A stretch of DNA of 64,000 nt from Orobanche coerulescens (Eukaryota > Streptophyta > Magnoliopsida > Lamiales > Orobanchaceae). Position numbers and translations under genes: made by a program. The DNA is taken from positions 100,282,501 to 100,346,500 of the forward strand of contig CM065815.1 in NCBI GenBank assembly GCA_033398695.1, given 5' to 3'. A model generated the notes under the pieces. It did no database searches and had not been told where the DNA came from. It saw only the letters and a program-made list of their open reading frames with translations. Below are positions 20,801 through 31,883 of this stretch, in pieces (position 1 is the first letter of the stretch; each line of letters opens with the position of its first letter).

Positions 20801-22164
20801 AAGGTGATGCGGATTTTGGCGAAACCTTCGCCCGGTGCAAACCAGGCCCGGTGGGAGAATTTTCGATACAGGAGGGCTTTCTTTTTAAGGGAAATCGTCT
20901 TTGTCTACCCAGGCACACGATTCGCGAATTGCTGATTCGAGAGGCTCATGGGGGAGGTTTGGCTGGCCACTTCGGTTCGGCCAAGACATTAGAAGTGCTT
21001 AAGGAACATTTTTACTGGCCAAGGATGCAGGGGGATGTTAATAATATAATCAGTAAATGTGTGACGTGCCATATTGCGAAAAGTTCGTTCAAATCAGGAG
21101 TCTACACACCTTTACCGATTCCGAAGAGGCCGTGGGAAGATGTCTCAATGGATTTCATTGTGGCTTTGCCTCGAACCCAACGAGGTAAGGACGCGATTAT
21201 GGTGGTCGTCGATCGTTTTTCAAAGATGGCTCATTTTGTTCCGTGTCACAAAACCGATGATGCGAGTAATGTTGTTGACCTGTATTTCCGAGAGGTAGTG
21301 CGATTACATGGAGTTCCGAAAACTATTGTTTCGGACCGAGACTCAAAGTTTCTAAGCTACTTTTGGAACACATTATGGAGGAAGGTGGGAACCAAGCTTT
21401 TGTTTAGTACTTCACATCATCCTCAAACCGACGGACAAACTGAAGTAACGAATCGAACACTGGGGACGCTGTTGCGAGGCTTGGTGAGCAAGACACAAAA
21501 GGACTGGGATCTGAAACTGGCACATGCGGAGTTTGCTTATAATCGATCTCCTACTCATGCCAGTGCACACTCTCCATTTGAAGTAGTTTACGGACTGAAT
21601 CCTTACATGCCGCTAGATCTAATTCCACTACCAAGTGACGAATTGGTGCATAAAGATGCGGAGTCAAAACTAAAATCAATGATGAAATTACACGAACAGG
21701 TGCGGGATCGAATCAAGGAAATAAACGAGGCGTATAAAAGGAAGTCGAACAAGCAAAGAAAGCCGAGACTATTCGAGGTTGGAGATTTAGTTTGGTTACA
21801 TTTGAGGAAGGAACGATTCCCGAGTAAGCGTAAGAATAAGTTAATGCCACGAGCCGAGGGGCCATTTAAAATAGTTGCGAAGGTGAACGACAATGCTTAC
21901 AAATTAGAACTTCCGGGCGACTATGGAGTGCATGCTACTTTCAACATAGGTGATCTTTCTCCTTATCTTGATGATGACGGGATTGCAGAATTGAGGACAA
22001 TTCCTCTTAAAGGGGGAGGGGATGATACGAAGCCGAATACTCCAAGCGAAGAAGATGAAGTAAGAATTGACGTAAAACACCTCGATCGCACTACAACCTA
22101 CTTAGGCGAGAAAACAGAAACGAGGCACGGAGTTACCTTGATAGTCGAAATTGGAGTAACTTAA
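17814..22164 (+). pseudogene. CRM gag-pol polyprotein, nearly intact
   Basis: Translation would begin at ATG 17814. Small indels before 17965 shift the frame, then one frame runs to 22164. In order it holds: gag with a CCHC knuckle (CFKCQGFGHYQNACP, near 18604-18648); a protease with VDGGSC (near 18910); reverse transcriptase with YLDD (19960-19971); RNase H ([21 protein letters not shown]); integrase with an HHCC finger, [15 protein letters not shown] and TDGQTEV; and a C-terminal tail that continues 142 bp into the 3' LTR. There are only two premature stops: TGA 19801-19803, readily explained as CGA to TGA, and TAA 20218-20220. Catalytic residues of all enzymes are present. The protein would package, copy and integrate the element. 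CRM elements elsewhere favour centromeres. Confidence 0.93.
22009..22022 (+). other. CRM polypurine tract
   Basis: AAAGGGGGAGGGGA ends directly at the 3' LTR start. The tract is itself translated as part of the polyprotein. Confidence 0.9.
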
Positions 22165-22983
22165 ACAAAAGACAAATAGCATCTTGGGGAGGGAAAAGGG
22201 ATCAAGTGGCAACTAAACAAATAAAAAGATGTTCAGCTTTCTCTTATAAAGCAGCAGGATTCTTGGCAAAAAGGGCGGCTGTCAACAAACAACTTGGAGG
22301 CAAAGACCCAGCTTTTACTTTTGTCAACAAGTGACATAAAGAACCTTTTATTATCCTTTCATTATTTTAAGGAACAGCTTGTAATAGTTTAAGTTATTTT
22401 GTCAGGCCACTTTTGCCTATAAATAGTGGCAGTAGAGTTGTAATGAAGGAGATTATTGAATGTTGAAGAATTGAGAACACTTTGTGTTTTTCCCTGGTGA
22501 ATGCTTTTCATCAAAACTTGGTTTTTATTCGACGCGTTTCGAATACTAATCTGATTGATTCTCAATAGGTCTTGAGGAGAAATCACTTTATCAAATTATA
22601 GGTCTAATTTGATAAAACATCTGTTTATATCTTGTTTCGATATTCTGTTTATTTTTCGATACAGTTGTATACTTGTCCGATATTTCGCATAAAGTGTCGT
22701 TCGATCCTTCGAACTTATTTCCTGTTTTAACTTTGTTTCCGTCCAAAACGTGCTGTTTCGAGTGTCGCTGTTTGGAGGTGGACTGTTTCGAGTCATTTTC
22801 CAGTTGGCCAAATTCCTATCCTGTTGCTGTATCGAATTACCGTCTTCATCAATTATCAGTATTGTTGCTGTAGCGAGCGGTTGTCACCAGTTCCCGACAG
22901 TTTCTTGCCGATAGCTTCCATTCATCAAAAGGCCTTCCGTTGTATCGAGAGCGAATTCGCCTCCCAAGTGAGAATTCGTATCA
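22023..22983 (+). repeat. CRM 3' LTR
   Basis: 961 bp. The first 142 bp encode the end of the polyprotein (EDEVRIDV...YLGEKT) up to TAA 22162-22164. The TATA box is at 22418-22425. It is followed by the target copy ATAAC. Confidence 0.95.
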
Positions 22984-22988
22984 ATAAC

Positions 22989-23453
22989 TAAATGAACCCA
23001 CCCGGTACAACTGGTAAACAGGACATCACCCAAATTCACAAATACAATTTAACGTACAAAACCATATCCCAAATCAAAAGTGCCTAAATAATTGCGAGCA
23101 CTATCTATTATGTACATTCTAATTTACTCGTAATTATGAGTATTATAACATACACTTTTAGAATTACATAAAATATTGTAATATTAATTATACATAAAAA
23201 TAATAAAACTTACACATTAACATTAACAATATATAATCATACCCAAACAACAAATATAAAATGACATTTAACATAATAACTAAACTTAAATTTTAATATT
23301 CAACTACATAATAACAACTGTACACATGCAACAGATTATTTATGAATAACATAATAAACGAATAACATTATTAATTAGAATAAAACAAAATCACAAATTC
23401 ATAGTAAATAAATACATAGAATTTACAAAATACTTTACAAATATATTTGACCA
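22989..23453. other. AT-rich sequence of uncertain origin
   Basis: Its left end joins the backbone LTR across the CRM target site. Its right end runs into the CACTA exon at 23454. From about 23090 it is extremely AT-rich with no repeat or frame that I can name. It may be partly LTR and partly CACTA intron. No CACTA terminus could be found in it. Confidence 0.5.
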
Positions 23454-23534
23454 ATGTTTGGTCAGCTTGGGGTAATTCCTGCGAGGCTACTCCCAAGGAG
23501 TTCAAGTATCGGGAGTACGAGTGGAGGTTCTAAG
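23454..23534 (+). pseudogene. CACTA exon fragment, left of LINE copy 2
   Basis: About 80 bp from ATG 23454 align with the exon at 29312 in the inner CACTA (shared words TTGGGGTAAT, GAGGCTAC, GGGAGTA, GAGTGGA). The match continues on the far side of the LINE at about 30608-30640 (GCGCAC-ATTTT-GCGAC-CGGA). LINE copy 2 therefore landed in this exon. The product resembles the small DNA-binding-type protein of plant En/Spm elements. A one-base shift breaks the frame. Confidence 0.7.
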
Positions 23535-23539
23535 GAAAT

Positions 23540-24931
23540 TCTTGGTGATAGGGCTACTGTTATTCATGATGAATCTGTCCCTGGTCTCAATGTTTCTGTT
23601 GCTACGAATAATGTTAATTTTGATCATGATATGCCTAATAATATTCCTACTGCTATGTATGACAAAGGTAAGGGTAATATTGTAACCTTACCAGATTCCT
23701 TGAACTTTGGCTCGATTCCGTCTCAAATTCCGTCGGTGTTACCTCTTCCTTCTGTTGTGGTAGGGAAGAATTTTGGTAAAAGGGGTTTAAAATTTGTTCC
23801 TCCAGAAATTCATAATGGTGAAATGCTTGTGAAACCGCCAGCTAGAGTAGGGCTTGAAGGGGCTAAAAAGTAGCATTGTACTCTAGTTGGGTATTTTCTG
23901 GGGAAAACTGCTCTCTTCCCTAGGTTAAGAGCTTCTTTTTATCTGTTTGGAAGGGCCTACAGGATGTGTCTGCTTCATCTGGGGGGTTTTATTTCTTCAA
24001 ATTCGCTAGTGAACAGTGCTTGGTAGACGCCCTCGAGGGTGGTCCTTGGTTGCTACAGGGCCAGGCCATTTTTCTTACTCGATGGAAGTTTGGTATGTCG
24101 CTTCAGAAGGTCCAACCTAAATGGGTCCTAGTTTGGGTGAAACTCCGTAATGTCCCTTTGGAGTATTAGATCGATGAGGGTCTTAGTATTACAGCCAGTG
24201 TTATTGGGGAGCCTCTATTCGCTGATGTATTTACTAGGAACTGTTTGAAAATGGACTACGCTAGGGTCTGTGTCATGCTTGATGCCGATACTAGTCCGAT
24301 TCGCTCCTTTCTCATGGCCCTCCCATCTTGTGATGGTGAGCTCCCTAGTCTACGTCGGATAGTGGTTGAGTATGAGTGGTTGCCCCATCGGTGTAGTGGT
24401 TGTAGGGTCTTCGGGCACCGTGGTCAGGTGTGTCCTCGTAAGCAACAACCTATTCAACCTTCGAACAAGCAGGTCGGTGTTTATGTAGCGAAGTCCTCTC
24501 AGCCTAAGGGGTCTTCTTCTCCTCGTGTGGTTGTTTCTGGGTGCGTCACTCAAGCTGTGGCCACACCGTCTGACCGGTTGGGGATCTCTGAGGTGGTAGT
24601 CGCTCGGATTGATGCCGGGTCTGGTGTCAGTGTTGCGGGTTTTATTCCCCGTCTTAGCAGTATTCCTACCTTCTCTACGGTTTCTACCAGCTCGCCTATC
24701 ATGTCTCCTCTTCAGTATGGAGCTCTGGAGCTCTCTCCTAACAGGTTCGACGTGCTTGCTGGTCTTGATGGCGACTCAGTGGATGAGGTTTTTGAGATTG
24801 TGGATGACCATCTTGTTTCTTCTTCTGTGGGCCCTATATCTGATGCAACCCCTCTCGAGGGTGTCGAATGTCCGTGGCCTGAATCGACCGGACCATCAGA
24901 ACTCGGTCCGAGAGGTAATTTCTTCTTTTAG
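23540..24931 (+). pseudogene. LINE copy 2 ORF1 (nucleic-acid-binding protein), truncated
   Basis: It encodes the LINE RNA-binding protein. A DUF4283-type block (GGFYFFKFASEQ ... GGPWLLQGQAIFLTRWK) lies near 23975-24165, and a CX2CX4HX4C knuckle (CSGCRVFGHRGQVC) near 24390-24430. The N-terminus is missing. The frame changes near 23875-23966, and a stop interrupts at 24167-24169 (expected Trp). The Ser/Pro-rich C-terminal part runs to 24931 and overlaps the start of ORF2 in another frame. Confidence 0.82.
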
Positions 24932-27900
24932 TCTTTATTGTGTTGCCTTACTGGAGACGAAAGTCTCGGTTGGTAACTCTAGGCATATTGCTTTCCTGGT
25001 TAATGCTTCTTGGCAGTGGTTTTTTGGTTATGGAAACAGGCCGGGTAAGCGGATTTGGTTGGGCTGGGATACCAGCGTTGTCTCTGTTGATATTATTGCT
25101 ATTGATCCTCAATTTATTCACTGCGGGATTATTTCGCTTATTGACTCGTCCAGTATCCTAGTTACTTTTGCATATGGTTCTAATGATGATATTCAGAGGA
25201 GACTACTTTCGAAGTACTTGACTAATTTCTCTGTTTTGCATGCTAGCGAGCCTTGGGTGATTATGGGTGTCCTTATTGTTGTTTTGGATTGTAGAGAGAT
25301 CTTAGGCGGAGAGGTTACTCATCATGATGATGAGCTTCCTTTGTTGGAGTTCAGGGAGTTTTGTCAGCGTGCTGATCTAGAGACGTTTCCGATGTTGGGC
25401 TCCTGGTTCTCTTGGCATAATAAGAGCCCTTCTTCCAGATCCTTGTGGAAATGGTTAGATAGAGTCCTGGGTAATCCGCAATAGTTTATTTATCATTCTG
25501 ACTGCTTCTATACATGCGATTTGCCTCGGACCTCTGATCACAGCCCGCTGATCTTTGGTATTGGTAGCTTGCCCCATCGTAGGCGTAAGATGTTCAGGTT
25601 TGATAATTTTCTAGCAGATTCTGAGGACTTTCTGCCTGCTGTCTATGATATTTGGCGTCATCTTATTATGGGAGCCCCTTTCTATGCGATTTGCCTGAAG
25701 TTAGATGCCCTTAAGCCTGTTTTTCGCGCTATGAGAAAGAGGAAAGGGGACTTGGCTATGAATGTGGCTTCAGCGTCAGCTTTCCTTTCTGCCGCCCAGT
25801 CTATCCTTAGAGAGTTTCCTTTGTCAGGCTCAACTTTACAGTTGGAAGGGTGTTGCAGATGGGTTTTCTCTTCCGCAGTTTCCCAAGAGCAGTCTTCGCT
25901 TAGGCAACGGGCCAAGCTAGCTTGGCTCAAGGATGGGGACCAGTGTTCTGCTTTCTTCTTTCGGAGGGTTGCCTCTAGGAGGTCTCGGTTGCGGATTTTA
26001 GGCTGGTTTCTAAAGATGGCACTGATTTGTCATATTTTGGGCTCATTAGGGATGAGGTAGTAGGGTTCTATGAGAGGTTGTTGGGTTCTTCGGGCCGCAT
26101 ACAGCCTGTCTCGTATATTCAGGTGAGGCCCTTTGTCACTTCTTCTCTTCCTCCTGATGTTGCGTTACACATGATCAGACCGGTTACTAATGAGGAGGTT
26201 CGTTCTGTTTTCTTTGGGTTCGATATGAACACGGCTCCAGGCCCTGATGGGTTTAATGCTGCTTTTTATCGGCGAGAATGGCCAATTGTTGGGGGTGAGA
26301 TAACTTACACTATTAAACATTTTCTCTCCACGGATCAATTCGTTAGGCAGATCAATACTACCCTAATATCTCTTGTTCCAAAAGTTGCTTTTCCGAGGAG
26401 CATGTCATACTTTAGACCGATTTCTTGTTCTAACCTTTTATATAAGGCTATTTCTAAGATTATGGTCCATTGTATGCGAGATAGCCTGGATTCCTTGATT
26501 GATCCTGCTCAGACAGCTTTTATTCCTGGGAGAAGGATTAGTGATAATATCTTTCTTGCCCAGGAGCTTCTTCATGGTTATGGGCAGAGAGGGATTCCTA
26601 GTCGGTATGTCTTTAAGGTTGACCTTATGAAAGCTTACGACAGTGTTGAGTGGGATTTTGTTTTGATAGTTTTGCAATGTATGGGGTTCCCCCAGACGTT
26701 CATTGCTTAGGTCAGAGAGTGTATCACCACTCCGGCTTATTCGATCTCCTTGAATGGGGATGCTGAGGGTATCTTTAGAGGCCGTAGGGCGCTGAGGTAG
26801 GGTGACCCTATCTCTCCGTATCTGTTTGTTATTGTTATGGAGGTCCTCCATGGTATTATCGCCCATGAGATTGCTCAGACTCTGGGGTTAAGATTCCACT
26901 GGAAGTGTGAGGCTACACGCACTTTCATGCTTGCTTTTGCCGATGACCTTCTCCTTTTTTGTAGTCCCGATATAGTCTCTGTTGGTGTTCTTAAGAAGAG
27001 TATTGAGATCTTTGCTTCCCTTTATGGTCTACGAGCCAACCCAAGTAAGAGTAATATCTTTCTTTCAGCTAGTGCTCAGGTGCAGGGGGTCCAGTTCCAG
27101 TAGTTGTTAGGGTTTCATCTAGGTCAGCTTCCTGTGAGGTATTTGGGAGTTCCCTTGATTTCTTCGAAGCTGACGATAGCTATGTGTTCCCCTTTGATTG
27201 GTTCGATTGATGGTTGTCTGAGTACGTGGGCTAGTAATTCTCTTTACATGGTAGGTCGGTGCCAGCTTATTCGCTCTTTCTTATCTTCGTTACATATTTA
27301 TTGGGCTGGTAGCTTTATTTTGCCTAAGGGTGTTCTCTCTTTGATAGAGAAACGTATCAGGTGGTTCCTATGGAGAGGTTCTCATGATTCGGGCCTTGCC
27401 AAATTGGCTTGGGCTAAGGTTTGCTTGGAAGTGGTTGTGGGGTACTTGGTATCATTCCATTGTGGCTCCAGAATCAGGCTCTGATGTCCCGTCATATTTG
27501 TGCTCTTCTCACGGGCTCTAATCGCTCTGTCTGGGTTAATTGGGTTTGGACCTTTAGGTTGCAGCAGTGTTCTTTCTGGGATCTTAATGTTTCTTCACCT
27601 TCAGCTTGGTATTGGAAGCAGCTTCTGAAACTACGCCCCTTGTTATGGGAGCATTTCAGTATTTTATTGGAGATGGCTCAATTTTCTTCTTGTGGTCGGA
27701 CCCCTGGCATTCCATGGGTGTTATTAGGCATTCTGTTCCTAGAGCTCCTATGTGGATCGACATTGATGTGGGTGCTAGGATTGATTTGGTTATTGTTGAG
27801 GGTTATTGGGAGTGGCCGGTGGTTGATAGACCTGAGATTTTTGCTGATTACTTATGCTCTGTCGCATATTATTGGGGGTCAGGATCACATTTCCTGGAGA

Positions 27901-28179
27901 CCGCATAGTTCGGGTATGTATTCATCCTCTTCTGCTCTTCGGTTCCTCAGAGGTTATTCGACGCCTGTTCCTTGGGCCCCGCTCTTGCATGGACCGGGGA
28001 AGATTCTGAGGCACTCTTTCATCCTCTGGTTGGCTATTCAGGAGCGTTTATCGACTATGGATAAGCCTTGGCTTCAGCATGTTGATGGGATTTGTGTCCT
28101 TTGTGGTATGACGTTAGAGACTCATTCCCATCTATTCTTTCAGTGCCCTTATTCTAGTCGGTGTATTTCTATTGCTAGG
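24867..28179 (+). pseudogene. LINE copy 2 ORF2 (endonuclease and reverse transcriptase), main part
   Basis: Order: AP-type endonuclease (NVRGLNR, ALLETKV, SDHSPL), reverse transcriptase (GPDGFNAAF, FKVDLMKAYDSVEWDF, FADDLLLF) and the start of zf-RVT (CVLCGM). The endonuclease GDFN motif is destroyed near 25265 (it reads GVLI), and a TAG lies at 25482-25484. In the RT frame (26027-27484) stops occur at 26708-26710 (expected Trp), 26797-26799 and 27101-27103 (both expected Gln), all transition changes. A frameshift near 27430-27450 moves the rest to another frame until the CACTA at 28180. Both catalytic RT motifs are intact despite this. Confidence 0.9.
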
Positions 28180-28193
28180 CACAACCAAAATTC

Positions 28194-28560
28194 ACACTTT
28201 AGCCGACGACCCGTAAAAAATGGTCGACGACTTTTAAGTGTCGTCGGCTAAACTTTGCACTTTAGCCGATGACCCATACTACCGTCGGCCAAACAATTTT
28301 AGCCGACGACTTAATCTGGGTCGTCGGCTAAAGTGCAATGTAGTCGTCGGCTAAAGTGTTAAACTTTAGCCGATGACTTTTATAATGGTTTAGCCGACGA
28401 CTTGATCTGGGTCGTCGGCTAAACCCTTTTCGAAAAAAATAAAAATGGGGTTTAGCCGACGACCCAGATCAAGTTGTCGGCTAAAGTATATTAGTTTTTT
28501 TTAAAACTTTAGCCGACGACTTAGATCTTGTCGTCGGCTAAACCCCTAAATATTTATACG
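28194..28560. repeat. Left subterminal array of the inner CACTA
   Basis: About ten copies of TTTAGCCGACGAC or its complement GTCGTCGGCTAAA occur in both orientations, often as facing pairs. In En/Spm elements such arrays are bound by the element-encoded DNA-binding protein. Confidence 0.85.
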
Positions 28561-29311
28561 TTTTTTCTCCTTCTTTTCTTACTATCCTCTTCCCCCAACC
28601 CCAGCCCCGTCCCGCACTCCCCACTTCCGACCCCCGTCCCTAGCCCCTAGCTCCCATAACCCAACCGCCCAGTCACAGCCGCCCGCCCGCCGTCCGACAG
28701 CCAACGTCTCGCCGCCCGCCAGCCCCGTTCCGCCAGGTAGCCATTTTCATTTTCTTTGTTTGATGAATTATTGTATTTGTTTGATGAATTATTGTATTGG
28801 ATGAATTTAGTATTTTCCATATTTTGTGTTTAATTTAGTTTTGATCAATTGTTAGTTGTTAGTTGGATGAAATATGATGAATTATGTGATGAATTAGGTA
28901 AATTGGGAATTGGATGAAATATGTGATGAATTTGGGAATTGGATGAAATATGTGATGAATTTGGGAATTGGATGAAATATGTCGAAATATGATAAATTGT
29001 GTGATGAATTAGGTAAATTGTTTGATGAGTTGTGAATTGATGAAATATTTGATGAATATGTTTGATGAGATGTGAATTGATGAAATATTTGATGAATATG
29101 TTTTCGTTTTTAAAATATTACGTATTTATGTTGTTCATAGGTGTGGTTTGTCATTCCCGACTCTCTACTACATATTTGGTGTGACGAGGTGCAGTCTACC
29201 AAGTAAGTCATTTTAATTTATTCTGTTTCTACATTGTTTGCGTAATTTTTTTTCTTACGAATAGTATATGTTGTGCACCGTGTGTTGTAGGTACAGATCT
29301 TAGAAAATGAG

Positions 29312-29430
29312 ATGCACATGTTCTGGACGGCCTGGGGTAATACCCGAGAGGCTACCCCGGAAGAATACAAGTTCCGGGAGTATGAGTGGAAGTGGCTACG
29401 CGCCTATTTTCGCGACCCGGAGTTCATGGT
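29312..29430 (+). pseudogene. CACTA exon remnant
   Basis: The frame from ATG 29312 encodes about 39 residues including MFWTAWGNTREATPEEY and YEWKWLRAYFRDPEF. It ends at a splice-donor-like ATG|GTATGA. A 5' acceptor-like GTTGTAG lies at 29284-29290. It is homologous to the exon broken by LINE copy 2 at 23454. The residual peptide is too short to be a transposase. It resembles part of the plant En/Spm accessory protein. Confidence 0.65.
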
Positions 29431-29756
29431 ATGAAATTATTTTTAATATATATGTCATTTTATAATTGTCTGTAAAATCTTGTAATTGTAGTTGTGTTGT
29501 TGTAGGACTCTTGTATATTTATATTTGTGTTAGAATTGTGCAAGTGATTTTGTTGACACTACTAGTATGTTGATGAAATTTATGTTCTTGAATGTGTTGT
29601 GTGTTGTGTTGCATATAATATTGGGCATATTATTGATGGTATTAGTTGAATGTGTTGTGCATTGATTGTTGTTGATAATGGAAGCTGGTGTATAAAAATT
29701 GCAGGTGCAAAAAAACAGGTTTTGGGATCCCAAAATCTGAATTTTTTTTATATTAG

Positions 29757-30128
29757 GTTTTAGCCGACGACCTTTACAAAAGTCGTCGGCAAAGTATATC
29801 ATTTTTTTTTAAAATACTTTAGCCGACGACTTTTGTAAAGGTCGTCGGCTAAAGTATATATATATATATATATATATTTAAAAAAACACTTTACCCGACG
29901 ACAATTTGTCGGTCGTCGTCTAAAACCTTAACTATTTAGCCGACGGGTTAAAGTCGTCGGCTAAACTTCGAGCTTTAGCCGATGACTACCAAAAAAGTCG
30001 TCTGCTAAACCTTGGCCGACGAATATCGTCCGACGGTTTATTATCCGACAACTGACGTGATTAGCCAACAACTTTGGTGTTTAGACGACGACTTAAAGTC
30101 GTCGGCTAAACCCCCGATATTGGTAGTG
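29757..30128. repeat. Right subterminal array of the inner CACTA
   Basis: Copies of TTTAGCCGACGAC and GTCGTCGGCTAAA, as on the left, end at the terminal TTGGTAGTG. A TA microsatellite lies at about 29856-29876. Confidence 0.85.
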
Positions 30129-30431
30129 AGGAGGGCCGTCCGCTTTAGTTGGCCTCAATCTGCGTGAAGCTCGGGAGTGCTGTGGGCATCTAGGAGGTGG
30201 ATAGGTAAGCACGTGGTCAACGTGGCTTACCATATTTTCCTAGCTGCGTTGGCCTATTTGATTTGGCAGGAGAGGAATGAGAGGAGATTTGGTCAGAGGC
30301 GTCGAGATCCTCATACGGTTACTTTCCAGGGGATAGGTCTTGTTCGTGACATTATCTCTCAGAGATGGCCCGCTCGTTCTCTCTCTACTGTGGCTGTTCG
30401 TCGTATTTAGAGGATAGCTTGGTAGTTCTTC
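30129..30431 (+). pseudogene. LINE copy 2 ORF2, C-terminal end after the CACTA
   Basis: This continues the zf-RVT tail interrupted at 28179. It includes YLIWQERNERRFGQ and the segment RRRDPHTVTFQGIGLVRD that copy 1 has lost. A TAG at 30408-30410 (expected Trp, as in copy 1) precedes the natural end near 30431. Confidence 0.85.
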
Positions 30432-30553
30432 ATTTTTTGTAGCTTTTCTAGGCTTTGTAGCTTATGTAGCTCTTTGTATGTAGGCTATGTATTCCTAGAT
30501 CTTGCTCTTTGTAATGTTGTTTGGTGCACCATTCTATATGGTTGCCAGGGTAT

Positions 30554-30572
30554 TGGCCAGCCTTTTTGGCCA
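30554..30572 (+). other. LINE 3' terminal stem-loop (copy 2)
   Basis: Same TGGCCA ... TGGCCA pair and loop as copy 1, with the tail following at about 30600-30607. Confidence 0.6.
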
Positions 30573-31023
30573 CTCTTATTATATTAATGCAATTGACTTT
30601 TCTCCAAATATGCGCACATTTTAGCGACTCGGACTATATTGTATGTAATCAAGCTCTAAATATTGTCCTAATGTTATTGTTGTTTAAAGATATGTAACGT
30701 ATATGAAACTTACTTGTGGTAATTTTGTTACTTGTAAAATGAAAATTACATGTTTCTATGTGTAGGCGAGCAGTTCAACCAACACTATTAACCGTAAGGG
30801 TTTGACGGAGCACCAGAGCTTAGGTTCGCGGTCCTAAGCGAGAGTTTCGCACGAGGCCACTTCTGATGAAAATGTGGTGAATACCTTTGTCTACGTGACT
30901 CAGAAGGCATATCCGAACTATCCGGATAAACTTGTAAGTTGTAAATGTAACCTAACCATTTTAATACTGCTATCAGTCTTTACCTCTGAACTTTATTAAT
31001 ATTCGGTTACTTTTTTTGTTCCC

Positions 31024-31560
31024 ACAATATTACGAGAGAGTGACTGAGGAGTTTGGGAGGATGTTGACAGATATGGCGAGGGAGGAGCATCCGTATTTGG
31101 ATGAGACTGGCCTCGAGTTAGCACACTGAGAGATCGATCTGGTCGATCCCTACATTAGGGCAAGGGTATGGGCTAACATTTACCCTCCTAAAGGGAGTCA
31201 TCACCAGACGCCGATGATGGTATCTGAAGGCAACCGATTATTGAAGAATAATATAGGGTTGCGCAGTCAAAGGGGCGACACTCAAAAGGCCTATCTGTAG
31301 GAGCAATTGAGGATCGAGAGGGAGCTCCAAGCTGTGGAGCAAAGGAAGTCTCAAGACCAGTTCCAGAAATTCCAAGAGAAACAAAGAAAGGTTCAACAAG
31401 ACATGATGTAGTATATGATGTCATTGAGTCAGACCGTGGCTCATCCGGGAATTCCGATACCACCACCATGGCACCACCTCAATTCTTTGATTCACAAACA
31501 CCTCCTTCTTCTTCACAGCCTCGGGACGACGACATGCAAGAGGTAGTAATCCTTCTTCTT
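31024..31560 (+). pseudogene. En/Spm-type accessory protein exon, broken
   Basis: One frame encodes YYERVTEEFGRML, then EIDLVDPYIRARVWANIYPP, then a Glu/Gln-rich coiled-coil-like stretch (ERELQAVEQRKSQDQFQKF). It is interrupted by stops near 31128, 31300 and 31411. This pattern matches the C-terminal part of plant transposon proteins of the Ptta/En/Spm type, which bind the element ends. The catalytic TNPD-like protein is not present in the window. Confidence 0.6.
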
Positions 31561-31883
31561 CTATCTTTAAGAATTTGATGGATCTTTGAGGATTTTAGTT
31601 GTCATTGTAGTAGTTCTTTTGCTATATAAACATATTATTAATGCTAAATATATTTTTATTTAGACTCGTGTTCGTTAACGTTGGTGTATATAGTGATTTT
31701 GTTGATGTTGCTACATGACATATTGATATGGTGTGATTTTTATACTGTTGATGTATAAATTATGCTTTTCGTACATTGATGTATGTTGATTGTGATGTAT
31801 GGTGATGTATTGTACCTTTGGAATAACAGATTATCTGAACAGGTTTGGGGATACCAAAATCTGAATAATTTTTTTAATAGACC

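Larger units (their letters stand above)
16816..22983 (+). mobile_element. CRM-type Ty3/gypsy chromovirus, complete
   Basis: The element is 6,168 bp with LTRs of 959 and 961 bp (TGATACGAA...TTCGTATCA, 9-bp perfect inverted ends). It is flanked by the 5-bp duplication ATAAC (16811-16815 and 22984-22988). It has a Met-tRNA primer site, one gag-pol frame and a polypurine tract. The LTRs differ by about ten substitutions and several small indels by eye, so this is among the younger insertions. CRM assignment rests on the integrase C-terminus ([28 protein letters not shown]) and on coding sequence that runs into the 3' LTR. Confidence 0.93.
28180..30128 (+). mobile_element. Inner CACTA element (non-autonomous), 1.95 kb
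   Basis: Ends are CACAACCAAAAT on the left (first motif slightly mutated) and ATATTGGTAGTG on the right, that is CACTACCAATAT inverted. They are flanked by the 3-bp duplication AGG (28177-28179 and 30129-30131), which restores the LINE sequence exactly. Both subterminal zones are arrays of TTTAGCCGACGAC and its complement. The middle has a CT-rich leader, GATGAATT-type AT repeats (28750-29100) and one recognisable exon. The catalytic transposase is absent, so this is a deletion derivative of the family whose larger member is at 30608-32300. Confidence 0.88.
23535..30607 (+). mobile_element. LINE (L1-type) copy 2, interrupted by a CACTA
   Basis: It runs from a truncated ORF1 to the short tail at about 30607. 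It is split at 28180-30128 by a CACTA with TSD AGG. Compared with copy 3 it lacks the 5' UTR and the start of ORF1, the common 5' truncation of LINEs. It sits in a CACTA exon. I could not define a target duplication. Confidence 0.88.

Noticed and set aside
23093..23108. CACTATCTATTATG as a possible left terminus of the outer CACTA
   Set aside because: Only about 10 of 16 bases fit the expected CACTACCAATGTTTAT, no ATT precedes it, and no subterminal motifs follow.
28194..30128. Regularly repeated TTTAGCCGACGAC stretches as a CRISPR-like array
   Set aside because: Copies occur in both orientations with variable spacing, inside CACTA ends in a plant genome. They are transposase-binding type subterminal repeats.
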